Origin: Novilysobacter_A longmucuonensis
Lineage (GTDB): Bacteria > Pseudomonadota > Gammaproteobacteria > Xanthomonadales > Xanthomonadaceae
Length of the DNA: 64,000 bases
NCBI RefSeq assembly: GCF_046600735.1
Contig: NZ_JBJMAW010000015.1
Coordinates: forward strand, 4,069-68,068
Direction: 5' to 3'
The notes under the pieces are model-generated. The model ran no database searches. It was not told the DNA's origin and saw only the letters and a list, made by a program, of their open reading frames with translations. Positions within the stretch are counted from its first letter, which is position 1; each line of letters starts with the position of its first letter. The position numbers were made by a program, and so were the translations under genes. Of this stretch, positions 27,038 through 35,454 are shown piece by piece.

Positions 27038-27942
27038 GCACGCCGGCAGCGCCATCGGATGCCGTGCCGGGCGCATCGGTGCCCACCCTGGTCATCGTCA
27101 GCGGCATGTCGGGTTCGGGCAAGAGCGTGGCGCTGAACACCTTCGAGGACCTGGGCTACTACTGCGTGGACAATCTGCCGGCCGAGTTGCTGACCCAGTT
27201 CGTGCAGAGCGTCACCGGCGCCGAGAATGCGCCGTCCAAACTGGCGGTGGGCATCGACGTGCGCAACCGGCACAGCGACCTGGCCAACATTCCCGAGTGG
27301 CTGTCGGCGGTCGGCGCGTTGGGGCTCGACCCGCGGCTGGTGTTCTTCGAAAGCCGCGACGAAGCGCTGCTCAAGCGCTATGCCGACACCCGCCGGCGCC
27401 ACCCCCTGAGCCAGCTCGGCCTGACCCTGGCCGATTCGATCTCGCTGGAACGGCAGGTACTCAAACCGCTGCGGCAGATCGCCGATTTCGTACTCGACAC
27501 CAGCGATCTGAACGTCCACCAGTTGCGCCGGCACGTGACCACCGAGTTCGGGCTGAGCGACGAGGGCACGGTGTCGCTGCTGTTCGAGTCCTTCGCCTAC
27601 CGCCATGGCGTACCGGCCGATGCCGACTTCGTGTTCGACGCGCGCTGCCTGCCCAACCCGCACTGGAATGCCACCCTGCGGCCGCTGTCGGGGCGCGACC
27701 ACGCCGTCGGCGAGTTCCTGCATGCCCAACCCGATGTCGGCGAATACGTCGATCAGATCAGCCAGTTCCTCGACACCTGGCTGCCGCGCCTGAAATCCGA
27801 CAGCAGCCGCAGCTACGTCACGGTCGCGTTCGGCTGTACCGGCGGCCGCCATCGCTCGGTCTACCTGGCCGAGCGCCTGGCGCAACATGCGCGCGAACAG
27901 GGCTGGGATGAAGTTGCAGTGCACCATCGCGAGCTGGACTGA
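27034..27942 (+). CDS. rapZ: RapZ, RNase adapter protein / nucleotide-binding protein
   Basis: In E. coli RapZ binds GlmZ-type small RNAs and guides RNase E, controlling GlmS and so amino-sugar supply. The 302-residue product has Walker A VSGMSGSGKSVALN, YYCVDNLPAELL and the C-terminal RNA-binding signature VAFGCTGGRHRSVYLAE. GTG start overlaps hprK (GTGA). I cannot see GlmY or GlmZ, and xanthomonads may lack them, so its RNA partner is unknown. Confidence 0.95.
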   Translation: MSTPAAPSDAVPGASVPTLVIVSGMSGSGKSVALNTFEDLGYYCVDNLPAELLTQFVQSVTGAENAPSKLAVGIDVRNRHSDLANIPEWLSAVGALGLDPRLVFFESRDEALLKRYADTRRRHPLSQLGLTLADSISLERQVLKPLRQIADFVLDTSDLNVHQLRRHVTTEFGLSDEGTVSLLFESFAYRHGVPADADFVFDARCLPNPHWNATLRPLSGRDHAVGEFLHAQPDVGEYVDQISQFLDTWLPRLKSDSSRSYVTVAFGCTGGRHRSVYLAERLAQHAREQGWDEVAVHHRELD

Positions 27943-28059
27943 CGTCGGGTTTTCGGTTTCCAGTTTCGGATGCCGGGTGCGGGACTCGGGCCCCATGCCC
28001 CTGCATCCCGCGTATTCCCCGACTTCCGGCCTTTAACGTTCGTCTGCTAAGTTCCCCGC

Positions 28060-28452
28060 ATGTCCGTCGGCGTCCTACTCATCACCCACGAAGGCATCGG
28101 CACGGCGCTGGTCGCGGTCGCCGGCCGCTTGCTGAATCCGCTGCCGTTGCGGACCGAGTCGCTGGAGGTGCCGTTCGATGGCGATCCCGACGCTCTGCTG
28201 CCGCAGGCCAGCGCGGCCTTGCGGCGGGTGGATGGCGGCGACGGCGTGCTGGTGCTGACCGACCTGTACGGGGCCACGCCCAGCAATCTGGCGGCCAGGC
28301 TGGCGCGGCTGGGTACCCCGGTGCGGCGGGTGTCGGCGGTGAGCCTGCCAATGCTGTTGCGGGTGATGAACTACGCCGAGCTCGAGCTCGACGCGTTGCC
28401 CGCGGTGGCGGCCGCCGGCGCGCGCAACGGCGTGGTGCTGGACCAAGGATGA
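28060..28452 (+). CDS. Mannose-family PTS EIIA domain protein
   Basis: The 130-residue product is a single EIIA-Man-type domain with the phospho-acceptor His in VGVLLITHEGIGTAL, and VLVLTDLYGATPSNLA, the conserved core. In sugar PTS this domain is fused or linked to EIIB, EIIC and EIID; none is present here. It is therefore probably a regulatory phospho-sensor, as proposed for homologues in other proteobacteria. It lies between rapZ and ptsH, 64 bases before ptsH. Confidence 0.92.
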   Translation: MSVGVLLITHEGIGTALVAVAGRLLNPLPLRTESLEVPFDGDPDALLPQASAALRRVDGGDGVLVLTDLYGATPSNLAARLARLGTPVRRVSAVSLPMLLRVMNYAELELDALPAVAAAGARNGVVLDQG

Positions 28453-28516
28453 AACGAAACGATGAGACAGGCATGGGGCGGCGAAGCATGAAAGGCGGAA
28501 TCTCAAGGACACAGCG

Positions 28517-28786
28517 ATGATCGAACGCGAACTGACCGTCTCCAACCGCCTGGGCCTGCACGCGCGTGCCACCGCCAAGCTGGTGCAATTGCTGTCGGCC
28601 TATCCCGGCAACGCCACGCTCACTGCCAAGGGCCGAGAGGTCAACGCCAAGAGCATCATGGGCGTGATGCTGCTCGCCGCCGGCCAGGGCACGCAGGTGA
28701 AACTGCGCGTGGAAGGCGATGACGAGGCGGCCGTGGTCGACCAGGTCGCCGAGCTGTTCGATCGTCGTTTCGACGAAGACGCCTGA
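28517..28786 (+). CDS. ptsH: HPr phosphocarrier protein
   Basis: Carries phosphate from EI to the EIIA proteins. The 89-residue product has the active His in NRLGLHARATAKLV (residue 16) and the regulatory Ser in NAKSIMGVMLLAA (residue 47), the site used by HprK. Both being intact means dual control is possible. It is followed after 13 bases by ptsI. Confidence 0.96.
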   Translation: MIERELTVSNRLGLHARATAKLVQLLSAYPGNATLTAKGREVNAKSIMGVMLLAAGQGTQVKLRVEGDDEAAVVDQVAELFDRRFDEDA

Positions 28787-28799
28787 GGCGCAGCGGGGC

Positions 28800-30542
28800 A
28801 TGCGGCACGAGTTTTCCGGCCACGGCGCATCGCGCGGCAGCGCGCTCGGCCGTGCGCGGGTGCGCCTGCCGCACGTGCTGGAGGTGGTCGAGGAGCGCAT
28901 TGCCGAAGCCGCGATCGAACCGGAGCTCGAACGCCTGCACGCCGCGATCCAGGGCGTCCGCGGCGAGATGCACGCGCTGCGCCAACGCCTGCATGGCGCG
29001 CTGGCGCAGGAGCTGGGCGAGTTCCTCGACCTGCATGCGCTGTTGCTCGACGATCCCGAGCTGCTGCACGGCCTCGACGAGCTGATCCGCACCGGCCGCT
29101 ACAGCGCCGACTACGCCCTGCGCCTGCAACGCGACCGGATCGCGGCGGTGTTCGAGTCGATGGACGATGCCTACTTCCGCAGCCGCGTGGAAGACATCGA
29201 CCAGGTGATCGGCCGGGTCCACGCCGCGCTGCACCGGCGCGAGGCCGACACCCAGGGCGTGGCCGGCGAGATCCTGGTCACCGATACCGTCGCCCCGGCC
29301 GAGCTGGCGCAGTTGCAGGCCCAGGGCGTCATGGCGATCGTGACCGCCTCCGGCAGCGCGCTCTCGCACAGCGCGATCCTGGCGCGCAGCCTGCACATGC
29401 CGTTCGTGGTCGGCGCCACCAACGTGCTGCAGAAGGTCAACGACGGCGACGTGCTGGCGGTCGATGGCAGCGATGGCCGGGTGGTGCTGGAACCCGACGC
29501 CGCGGACCTGCGCACGCACCGGGCGCGGGTCCGCGAGCACGCACGCGAGCGCAAGCAGCTCAATCGCCTGCGGCGCGAACCCTCGCGCACCACCGATGGC
29601 GTCGATATCAAGCTGTTCGCCAATGCCGAGTCGCGCCGCGACGTGGCCGAGGCCCATGCACTCGGCGCGGCCGGGGTCGGCCTGTACCGCAGCGAGTTCC
29701 TGTTCCTGAACGGAAGCGAGCAACAGCGCGGCGCGCTGCCGACCGAGGACGAGCAGTTCCACGCCTATCGCGATGTGGTGCTCGGCATGACCGGCCGCGC
29801 CGTCACCATCCGCACGCTCGACCTGGGCGCCGACAAGGCCGACCGCACCGGGCTGGCGCTGCGCGACGAGCCCAATCCCGCGCTCGGGCTGCGCGGGGTG
29901 CGCCTGTCGCTGTCCCGGCCCGGGCTGCTCGACACCCAGCTGCGGGCGCTGCTGCGCGCCTCCGGCTACGGCCCGCTGCGCATCCTGCTGCCGATGATCT
30001 GCTGCCGCGAGGAGGTACTCCAGGTGCGCGGCCGGCTCAACCAGGTCGCAAGCGATCTGCGCAGCGAGGGCTTCGAAATCGCCGACCACGTGCCGCTTGG
30101 CGCGATGATTGAGATCCCGGCGGCCGCGATCGCCTTACCGACCTTCATCGGCAGCGTGGATTTCCTGTCGATCGGCACCAACGACCTGATCCAATACCTG
30201 CTCGCCGCCGACCGCAACAACGAAGCGCTAGGCGAGCTCTATACCCCGCTGCACCCGGCCTTGATTCGATTATTGCGCGACGTGATCCGGCTGGCGCGGG
30301 CACGCGGCAAGCCGATCGCGGTCTGCGGGGAGATCGCCGGCGACCCGCGTCTGACCCCCATGCTGCTGGCGCTGGGGCTGGGCGAGTTCAGCCTGCATCC
30401 GGCGACGCTGCTGGAGGTCCGTCGTACGATCCGCGCTTGCGACCTGGCCAGACTGCGCTCGCGCGCGCCGGCGTTGATGCGCGCGCGCAGCCGCGAGGAA
30501 ATCGAGCGCTGGCTGCACAACCAGTGCGGCCCGGAGGTGTAG
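28800..30542 (+). CDS. ptsI: PTS enzyme I (phosphoenolpyruvate-protein phosphotransferase)
   Basis: Transfers phosphate from PEP to HPr. The 580-residue product has the phospho-His domain with TASGSALSHSAILARS, the PEP-binding TIM barrel with LYRSEFLFL, TLDLGADK and a conserved Cys in AVCGEIAGDPRL. There is no N-terminal GAF domain, so it is EI rather than EI-Ntr in form. It starts at the ATG just after ptsH. Its stop TAG (30540-30542) is part of the GTAG of a degenerate REP-like repeat. Confidence 0.94.
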   Translation: MRHEFSGHGASRGSALGRARVRLPHVLEVVEERIAEAAIEPELERLHAAIQGVRGEMHALRQRLHGALAQELGEFLDLHALLLDDPELLHGLDELIRTGRYSADYALRLQRDRIAAVFESMDDAYFRSRVEDIDQVIGRVHAALHRREADTQGVAGEILVTDTVAPAELAQLQAQGVMAIVTASGSALSHSAILARSLHMPFVVGATNVLQKVNDGDVLAVDGSDGRVVLEPDAADLRTHRARVREHARERKQLNRLRREPSRTTDGVDIKLFANAESRRDVAEAHALGAAGVGLYRSEFLFLNGSEQQRGALPTEDEQFHAYRDVVLGMTGRAVTIRTLDLGADKADRTGLALRDEPNPALGLRGVRLSLSRPGLLDTQLRALLRASGYGPLRILLPMICCREEVLQVRGRLNQVASDLRSEGFEIADHVPLGAMIEIPAAAIALPTFIGSVDFLSIGTNDLIQYLLAADRNNEALGELYTPLHPALIRLLRDVIRLARARGKPIAVCGEIAGDPRLTPMLLALGLGEFSLHPATLLEVRRTIRACDLARLRSRAPALMRARSREEIERWLHNQCGPEV

Positions 30543-30567
30543 GAGCACCTCAGCGGCAAGCCGCTGC
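30539..30567 (+). repeat. Degenerate GTAG REP element overlapping the ptsI stop
   Basis: GTAGGAGCACCTCAGCGGCAAGC... resembles the GTAGGAGCGGCTTCAGCCGC class but with an altered stem (CAGCGGC-AA-GCCGCTG). Its TAG is the ptsI stop codon. Confidence 0.65.
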
Positions 30568-30597
30568 TGTCGTCCTAGGCCGTAGTCCCGGACCCGT

Positions 30598-30743
30598 GTA
30601 GGAGCGGCTTCAGCCGCGAGTTCTCCGGTCCGACCGCGGGAACCTCTGCCCTGGTTGCAGAGCGACGTAGGGAACCTCGAATGAGCAATTTTCCGCGTCA
30701 TTGCTCAACAACAGCAGGAGCTCGCGGCTGAAGCCGCTCCTAC
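30598..30743. repeat. Inverted pair of GTAG REP elements after ptsI
   Basis: Plus copy at 30598-30620 and inverted copy at 30721-30743, both with the full GTAGGAGCGGCTTCAGCCGCGAG sequence except strand. They enclose 100 bases with no gene. They sit between convergent ptsI and the lipoprotein gene. Confidence 0.92.
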
Positions 30744-30806
30744 AAGGGGCTGCAACAACCGCGATTTCCTACAGCCACGGTGTCCTGCAACCGCCGGTCC
30801 GATGCA

Positions 30807-31223
30807 TCAGCTTCCGTGATCGCCTTCATCGGGCGCCGCCGGCTGGCAGTCGCCCGGGCCGGCCTGGGTCGATGCCAGCAGCCGGTCGCCATTGCGGTTG
30901 AGCAGGTGGAACACCGTCTCGGCCCTGACCCAGTCACCGGTCTCCGCGCTTCCGCTGCGCTCGTCGCTGCGCGCGAACACGGTGCGCTCGGTGGTCCCGA
31001 CCTGCACCTCGAGCTGCTCGACCAGTGCGTCTTCGACCTGCCAGGCGACGCTCGCGCGATAGAGGCCCGCGGCGGTGCAGGCGGTACCGACCGGCTCGAC
31101 CGTGAGGCTGGCACCGGGGGTGGCGAACGGCAGGTGCGGCGGCATCTCCGGCTCGCTGCCGCAGGCAACCAGCACCAGCGACAGCAGGGCGATGACGGAC
31201 ACTCGGCAGGTGGCAGGTTTCAT
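30807..31223 (-). CDS. Small putative lipoprotein of unknown function
   Basis: The 138-residue product starts MKPATCRVSVIALLSLVLVACGSEPE: a signal with lipobox LVAC, so Cys would be lipidated. The mature region begins with a short Pro-rich stretch, then a small mixed domain with two further cysteines, near residues 45 and 126, that could form a disulfide. I do not recognise a family. The frame is open 21 codons upstream, but the signal fixes the start. It stands alone, convergent with ptsI and divergent from mgtE. Confidence 0.7.
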   Translation of the reverse strand: MKPATCRVSVIALLSLVLVACGSEPEMPPHLPFATPGASLTVEPVGTACTAAGLYRASVAWQVEDALVEQLEVQVGTTERTVFARSDERSGSAETGDWVRAETVFHLLNRNGDRLLASTQAGPGDCQPAAPDEGDHGS

Positions 31224-31410
31224 CGCGATCGCTCGTTGGGAGGGCCGCGCAAAATACCATGCGTGCAGCGATAGCCGGTGGCGCACCCGCTCTGGGCTGT
31301 GCAGCCCCGGGCGCAGCGGCGATAATGCGGCGATGAACGCATGATGCCGGTCGCTGTCGTCGCCGTGGCACGGTAACGGTGCGGCTCACTCCCGGTCCAC
31401 GGAGCACCGC

Positions 31411-32772
31411 ATGGCCGAAACCGCCCGCCACGACAAGACCGCGCGCCAGCTGCGCCTGCTCTCGGACGCACTCGACAGTGGCCGGCTCGGACCAGTGCGC
31501 CGGCTGGTCAATACGCTGTCCCCGGCCGAGATCGGCAACCTGCTCGAATCGCTGCCGCCGACCCGGCGCGCGGTGGTCTGGGGGCTGGTCGATCCGGACG
31601 ACGACGGCGAGGTGCTGGTGCACGTCGGCGACGAGGTGCGCGAGAGTCTGCTGGCGGACATGGATCCGGACGAGATCATCGCCGCGGTCGAGGATCTCGA
31701 CATCGACGACCTCGCCGACCTGGTCCAGGACCTGCCCGATACCGTCATCGACGAAGTGCTCAAGTCGATGGACCGCGACAATCGCGAGCGGCTCGAACAG
31801 GTGCTGTCGTATCCGGAGGACACCGCCGGGCGCCTGATGAACCCCGACGTGGTGACGGTGCGCGCCGACACCACCATCGACGTGGTGCTGCGCTACCTGC
31901 GCCTGCGCGGCGAGTTGCCCGAGCACACCGACCACCTCTACGTCGTCAGCCGCCGCCACCAGTACCTCGGGCGCATCGCGCTGGCGTCGCTGTTGACCAA
32001 GGAGCCGGGCACGCCGATCAACCGGCTGATCGACGACGAACAACCGGCCATCGACGTGGACGAGTCGGCCAACCAGGTCGCACGCCAGTTCTCCGATCGC
32101 GACTGGCTCAGCGCGCCGGTGGTCGACGCCAACAACATCCTGCTCGGCCGCATCACCATCGACGACGTGGTCGACATCATCCGCGATCGCGCCGAGCATC
32201 AGGCACTCGGCGCGGCCGGCCTGGACGAGGACGAGGATCTGTTCAGCCCGGTCCGGCGCGCCGCGCGACGGCGCGCGCTCTGGCTGGGGATCAATCTGGC
32301 GACCGCGTTCCTGGCCTCCTGGGTGATCGGCCAATTCGAGGGCGCGCTGGAGCGCATCGTGGCGCTGGCGGTGCTGATGCCGATCGTCGCCAGCATGGGG
32401 GGCGTGGCCGGCACGCAGACGCTGACACTGATGGTCCGGGGCTTGGCACTGGGCCAGGTCGGATTCGGCAATTTGCGCGCCTTGCTGATCAAGGAGGTGT
32501 CGGTCGGGCTGCTCAACGGACTGGCCTGGGCGATCGTGGTCGGCGTGGTCGCCGCGCTGTGGTTCAGCGATGTACCGCTGGGGCTGGTGATTGCCGGCGC
32601 GATGGTCATCAATCTGTTCGTCGCCGCGCTGGCCGGGGTGATGGTGCCACTGACCCTGCGCCGCATGAGGATCGACCCGGCGCTGGCCGGCGGCGTGGTG
32701 CTGACCACGGTGACCGACGTGGTCGGCTTTCTGAGTTTCCTCGGCCTGGCCACGCTGGTGCTGCTGCGGTGA
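31411..32772 (+). CDS. mgtE: Magnesium transporter MgtE
   Basis: Mg2+-gated magnesium channel of the inner membrane. The 453-residue product has an N-terminal acidic superhelical domain (EIGNLLESLPPTRRAVVW and following), two CBS domains at about 140-260 (MNPDVVTVRADTTIDVVLRY; ITIDDVVDII) and five C-terminal membrane helices starting near residue 290, including the conserved PIVASMGGVAGTQTLTLMVR. Length is normal. No M-box riboswitch was seen in the 187-base upstream spacer. Confidence 0.96.
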   Translation: MAETARHDKTARQLRLLSDALDSGRLGPVRRLVNTLSPAEIGNLLESLPPTRRAVVWGLVDPDDDGEVLVHVGDEVRESLLADMDPDEIIAAVEDLDIDDLADLVQDLPDTVIDEVLKSMDRDNRERLEQVLSYPEDTAGRLMNPDVVTVRADTTIDVVLRYLRLRGELPEHTDHLYVVSRRHQYLGRIALASLLTKEPGTPINRLIDDEQPAIDVDESANQVARQFSDRDWLSAPVVDANNILLGRITIDDVVDIIRDRAEHQALGAAGLDEDEDLFSPVRRAARRRALWLGINLATAFLASWVIGQFEGALERIVALAVLMPIVASMGGVAGTQTLTLMVRGLALGQVGFGNLRALLIKEVSVGLLNGLAWAIVVGVVAALWFSDVPLGLVIAGAMVINLFVAALAGVMVPLTLRRMRIDPALAGGVVLTTVTDVVGFLSFLGLATLVLLR

Positions 32773-32875
32773 GCCCGTCGAGCTGATCTGCACGGCACCG
32801 TAGTGGCAAGGGCCGGCTTCCCGACGTGCCGTGCGGCCGCTACTGCGCAGTGGGAGCGAGTGCTACCGTTCGACG

Positions 32876-33238
32876 ATGAAATTCGCCAGCACGCTCGGTC
32901 TGTTCGTCCTCACCGCTCTGGCGGAGATCATCGGCTGCTACCTGCCTTACCTCTGGCTCAAACACGAGCGCTCGGCCTGGTTGCTCGTGCCGGCTGCATT
33001 GAGCCTGGCGGCGTTCGTCTGGTTGCTCACGCTGCATCCGCACGCGGCCGGCCGGGTGTACGCCGCGTACGGCGGGGTGTACATCAGCGTGGCGCTGTTG
33101 TGGCTGTGGGCGATCGATTCGGTGCGCCCCAGCGTGACCGACTATGTCGGCGTGATGTTCTGTCTGATCGGCATGGGCATCATCATGCTGGGCCCGAGCA
33201 TGCTGGGTCCGAGCATGCCCGGCCCGCAGCGTCCGTAG
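32876..33238 (+). CDS. YnfA-family (UPF0060) inner-membrane protein
   Basis: The 120-residue product has four hydrophobic segments and starts MKFASTLGLFVLTALAEIIG, with GCYLPYLWLKH and GGVYISVALLWLWAIDSVRP, a clear YnfA match; homologues are about 108 residues. The C-terminus ends in a short tandem, MLGPSMLGPSMPGPQRP, not normal for the family. The stop TAG (33236-33238) belongs to the GTAG of a REP-like element. YnfA has been linked to multidrug resistance in Shigella, but the function here is unknown. GGGAG lies about 10 bases before the start. Confidence 0.9.
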   Translation: MKFASTLGLFVLTALAEIIGCYLPYLWLKHERSAWLLVPAALSLAAFVWLLTLHPHAAGRVYAAYGGVYISVALLWLWAIDSVRPSVTDYVGVMFCLIGMGIIMLGPSMLGPSMPGPQRP

Positions 33239-33313
33239 GCTGGGCACGCCCTCCGTGCCCAGCGCGCCGGGTCCGGAACCCGTTGATGGGCACCAAGAGC
33301 GTGCCGATCCTAC
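33235..33313. repeat. Inverted pair of GTAG REP elements of a second stem class
   Basis: The plus copy is 33235-33263 (GTAGGCTGGGCACGCCCTCC then GTGCCCAGC). The minus copy is 33285-33313 and reads GTAGGATCGGCACGCTCTTGG then GTGCCCATC on its strand. The first supplies the ynfA stop; the second ends two bases before the pyrB stop. Related copies lie at 42909-42989 and 55555-55583. Confidence 0.8.
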
Positions 33314-33315
33314 GG

Positions 33316-34257
33316 CTAGCGCGAGCCCAGCAATGCCTCCAGCACCGCCATGCGCGCGGCCACGCCATTGCCGACCTGCCGCAGGATCAGCGACTGCGCG
33401 CCATCGGCGACCTCGTCGGTCACCTCGACCCCTCGATTGACCGGGCCGGGATGAAGCACCACCGCGTCGGCGGCGGCACGACGCAGCCGGGCCGAGGTCA
33501 AACCGTAGTCGCGGTGGTAGTCGTGCAGCGAGCCAACCAGCCCTTCCTGCATGCGCTCGCGTTGCAGGCGCAGCAGCATCACCGCGTCGACGCCCTCCAG
33601 CGCCGCATCCAGGTCATGGCTGACGGTGCAGCCCTCCAGCGTTGCGTCCTCGGGCAACAGCGCCTGCGGTGCGCACACCCGGAGCTCGCCGGTGCCCACC
33701 GTGCGCAACGCGTGCAGGTCCGAGCGGGCGACTCGTGAATGCCTGACGTCGCCGACGATCAACACCTTCAGACAGGAGAAATCCTCGCCCTTGGCCTGGC
33801 GCAGCGTCAGCATGTCGAGCAGGCCCTGGGTCGGGTGCGCGCTGCGGCCGTCGCCGGCGTTGATCAACGCGGTGGCGGGACCGGCCGCTTCGGCGAGTGC
33901 GGCTACCGCGCCGTCGTGCTGGTGACGCACGATGAAACCGCGCACGCCCATTGCCTCGATCGTCCTGAGCGTGTCGCGCGCGCTTTCGCCCTTGCTGGTC
34001 GAGGAGGTCGAGGCATCGAAGTTCAGCACCTCGGCGCCGAGCCGCTGCGCGGCGAGCTGGAAGCTCATGCGGGTGCGCGTGGAAGGCTCGAAGAACAGCG
34101 TGCAGACCGCGCTGCCGGCCAAAACGCTGCGGTCCTCGCGCACGTCGGCGTAATGCTGCGCGCGCTCCAGCAGCGCTTCCAGCTGCGCCCGCGGCAGGCC
34201 CTCCAGGGTGAGCAGGTGTTGCAGCGCATGCGGCGGGTCGGCGTGTCGGGAAATCAT
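33316..34257 (-). CDS. pyrB: Aspartate carbamoyltransferase catalytic subunit
   Basis: Makes carbamoyl-aspartate, the first committed step of pyrimidine synthesis. The 313-residue product has the carbamoyl-phosphate site FFEPSTRTRMSFQLAAQRLG, STSKGESARDT, HPTQGLLDM and the C-terminal HPGPVNRGVE. No pyrI or pyrC is adjacent. It overlaps ruvX by four bases in the order yqgE-ruvX-pyrB, as in Pseudomonas. The convergent YnfA-like gene ends 77 bases away, the space being filled by a REP pair. Confidence 0.96.
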   Translation of the reverse strand: MISRHADPPHALQHLLTLEGLPRAQLEALLERAQHYADVREDRSVLAGSAVCTLFFEPSTRTRMSFQLAAQRLGAEVLNFDASTSSTSKGESARDTLRTIEAMGVRGFIVRHQHDGAVAALAEAAGPATALINAGDGRSAHPTQGLLDMLTLRQAKGEDFSCLKVLIVGDVRHSRVARSDLHALRTVGTGELRVCAPQALLPEDATLEGCTVSHDLDAALEGVDAVMLLRLQRERMQEGLVGSLHDYHRDYGLTSARLRRAAADAVVLHPGPVNRGVEVTDEVADGAQSLILRQVGNGVAARMAVLEALLGSR

Positions 34258-34763
34258 GCGGGGGGCTGCTCGGAAAGTGCGAGGGCATCGCCCGGTGCGG
34301 CCAGCCAGCGCTCGATGATCACCGCGGCGGCGATCGCATCCAGCGCCTCGGCATCGCGGCGGCGCTTGCGCCCCTGGGCGCGGTCGGCGGCGAAACGCTG
34401 CGCCGCCTCGATCGAACTCAGGCGCTCATCGACCAACGCCACCGGCAGCCGGTAGCGCGCCTGCAGCTCGCGGCCGAACGCGTGGGCCCGCACGCGGATC
34501 GGCTGGTCACCGCCGTCCAGCGTCATCGGGTCGCCGACGATCAGCCCGTCCGGCCGCCACTCCTTGTACAGACGATCGAGCGCGTTCCAGTCCGGCCCGT
34601 GGCCATGCACGTCGACCACCGCCAGCGCGCGCGCGCCGTGGCCGAAGGCACTGCCGACCGCCACGCCGATGCGGCGCGCGCCGACGTCGAAGCCGAGCAC
34701 CGTGCCGTCGCGCCTGATCAGCGCCGGAGCGGGCGTGGTGGCCGGTGTCGGCGCCTGGCTCAT
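34254..34763 (-). CDS. ruvX: RuvX/YqgF-family Holliday junction resolvase homologue
   Basis: YqgF has an RNase H fold and in E. coli is tied to 16S rRNA 5' maturation. The 169-residue product has the catalytic first strand GTVLGFDVGARRIGVAVG (Asp), VGDPMTLDGG and VDERLSSIEAAQRF (Glu), and the last acidic residue in RDAEALDAIAAAVIIERW. The first 17 residues are a Pro/Ala-rich extension. It overlaps both yqgE and pyrB by four bases. Confidence 0.93.
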   Translation of the reverse strand: MSQAPTPATTPAPALIRRDGTVLGFDVGARRIGVAVGSAFGHGARALAVVDVHGHGPDWNALDRLYKEWRPDGLIVGDPMTLDGGDQPIRVRAHAFGRELQARYRLPVALVDERLSSIEAAQRFAADRAQGRKRRRDAEALDAIAAAVIIERWLAAPGDALALSEQPPA

Positions 34764-35353
34764 GCGTGACCGGCGTAGTCGGCCAGGTGCGCGAAATCCA
34801 CCCCGATCAGACCGGCCGCCGCGTGCCAGCGGGCTTCCAGTGGCAGCGCGAACAGCAACTCGGTGTCCGACGGCGCGGTCAGCCAGTCGTTGTCGGTCAG
34901 CTCGTGCTCGAGCTGTCCCGCGCCCCAGCCGGCGCAGCCGAGCGCGACGATCGCGTGCTCGGGACCCTCGCCCCGGGCCATGGCTTCGAGAATGTCGCGC
35001 GAGGTGGTCAGAAACAGCCGCTGGGCGATCTCCAGCGTCGAGTCCCAGCGCATGCCGCCGTCATGCAGCACGAAGCCGCGCTCGGGATGGACCGGCCCGC
35101 CGGCGAGCACGACCTGCGTGCGCAGGGCCTCGCCGCCGCCCTCCACCCCCATCTGCCCGAACACCTCGCCCAGGGTGTACTCGGACGCGCGGTTGACGAT
35201 GATGGCCATCGCGCCGTCACCGTCGTGCTGGCAGACCAGCGCGACGCTGCGCGAGAAATTGGTATTGGCCAGCGACGGCAAGGCGATCAGCAACTGGTTG
35301 GCGAGGGGCGTGGCTGTCGCGGCGGGCGTGGGCGTGGTGGGCATTGCGGGCAT
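34760..35353 (-). CDS. YqgE/AlgH-family protein (UPF0301)
   Basis: The 197-residue cytoplasmic protein has the family signature LANQLLIALPSLANTNFSRS, then VALVCQHDGDGAMAIIVNR, QVVLAGGPVHPERGFVLH and CAGWGAGQLEHEL. Its biochemical role is unsettled; homologues have been linked to alginate regulation in Pseudomonas. M1 or M4 may be the start. First of the yqgE-ruvX-pyrB operon. Confidence 0.93.
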   Translation of the reverse strand: MPAMPTTPTPAATATPLANQLLIALPSLANTNFSRSVALVCQHDGDGAMAIIVNRASEYTLGEVFGQMGVEGGGEALRTQVVLAGGPVHPERGFVLHDGGMRWDSTLEIAQRLFLTTSRDILEAMARGEGPEHAIVALGCAGWGAGQLEHELTDNDWLTAPSDTELLFALPLEARWHAAAGLIGVDFAHLADYAGHA

Positions 35354-35454
35354 GGCTGCATTCTAGCTGCGTGACATCTTCGCCGCGAAGCCCACAGGAC
35401 GCCGTGATGCCGCTTGGCAACCTGACCAGCCGGCCCTCGCGGCAAGGCCTGAGC

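Noticed and set aside
31224..31410. M-box magnesium riboswitch upstream of mgtE
   Set aside because: I see no conserved M-box core in the 187-base spacer.
30934..32793. A 619-codon minus-strand open frame opposite mgtE
   Set aside because: Shadow of MgtE, Gln/His/Arg-rich, and also overlaps the lipoprotein gene in another frame.
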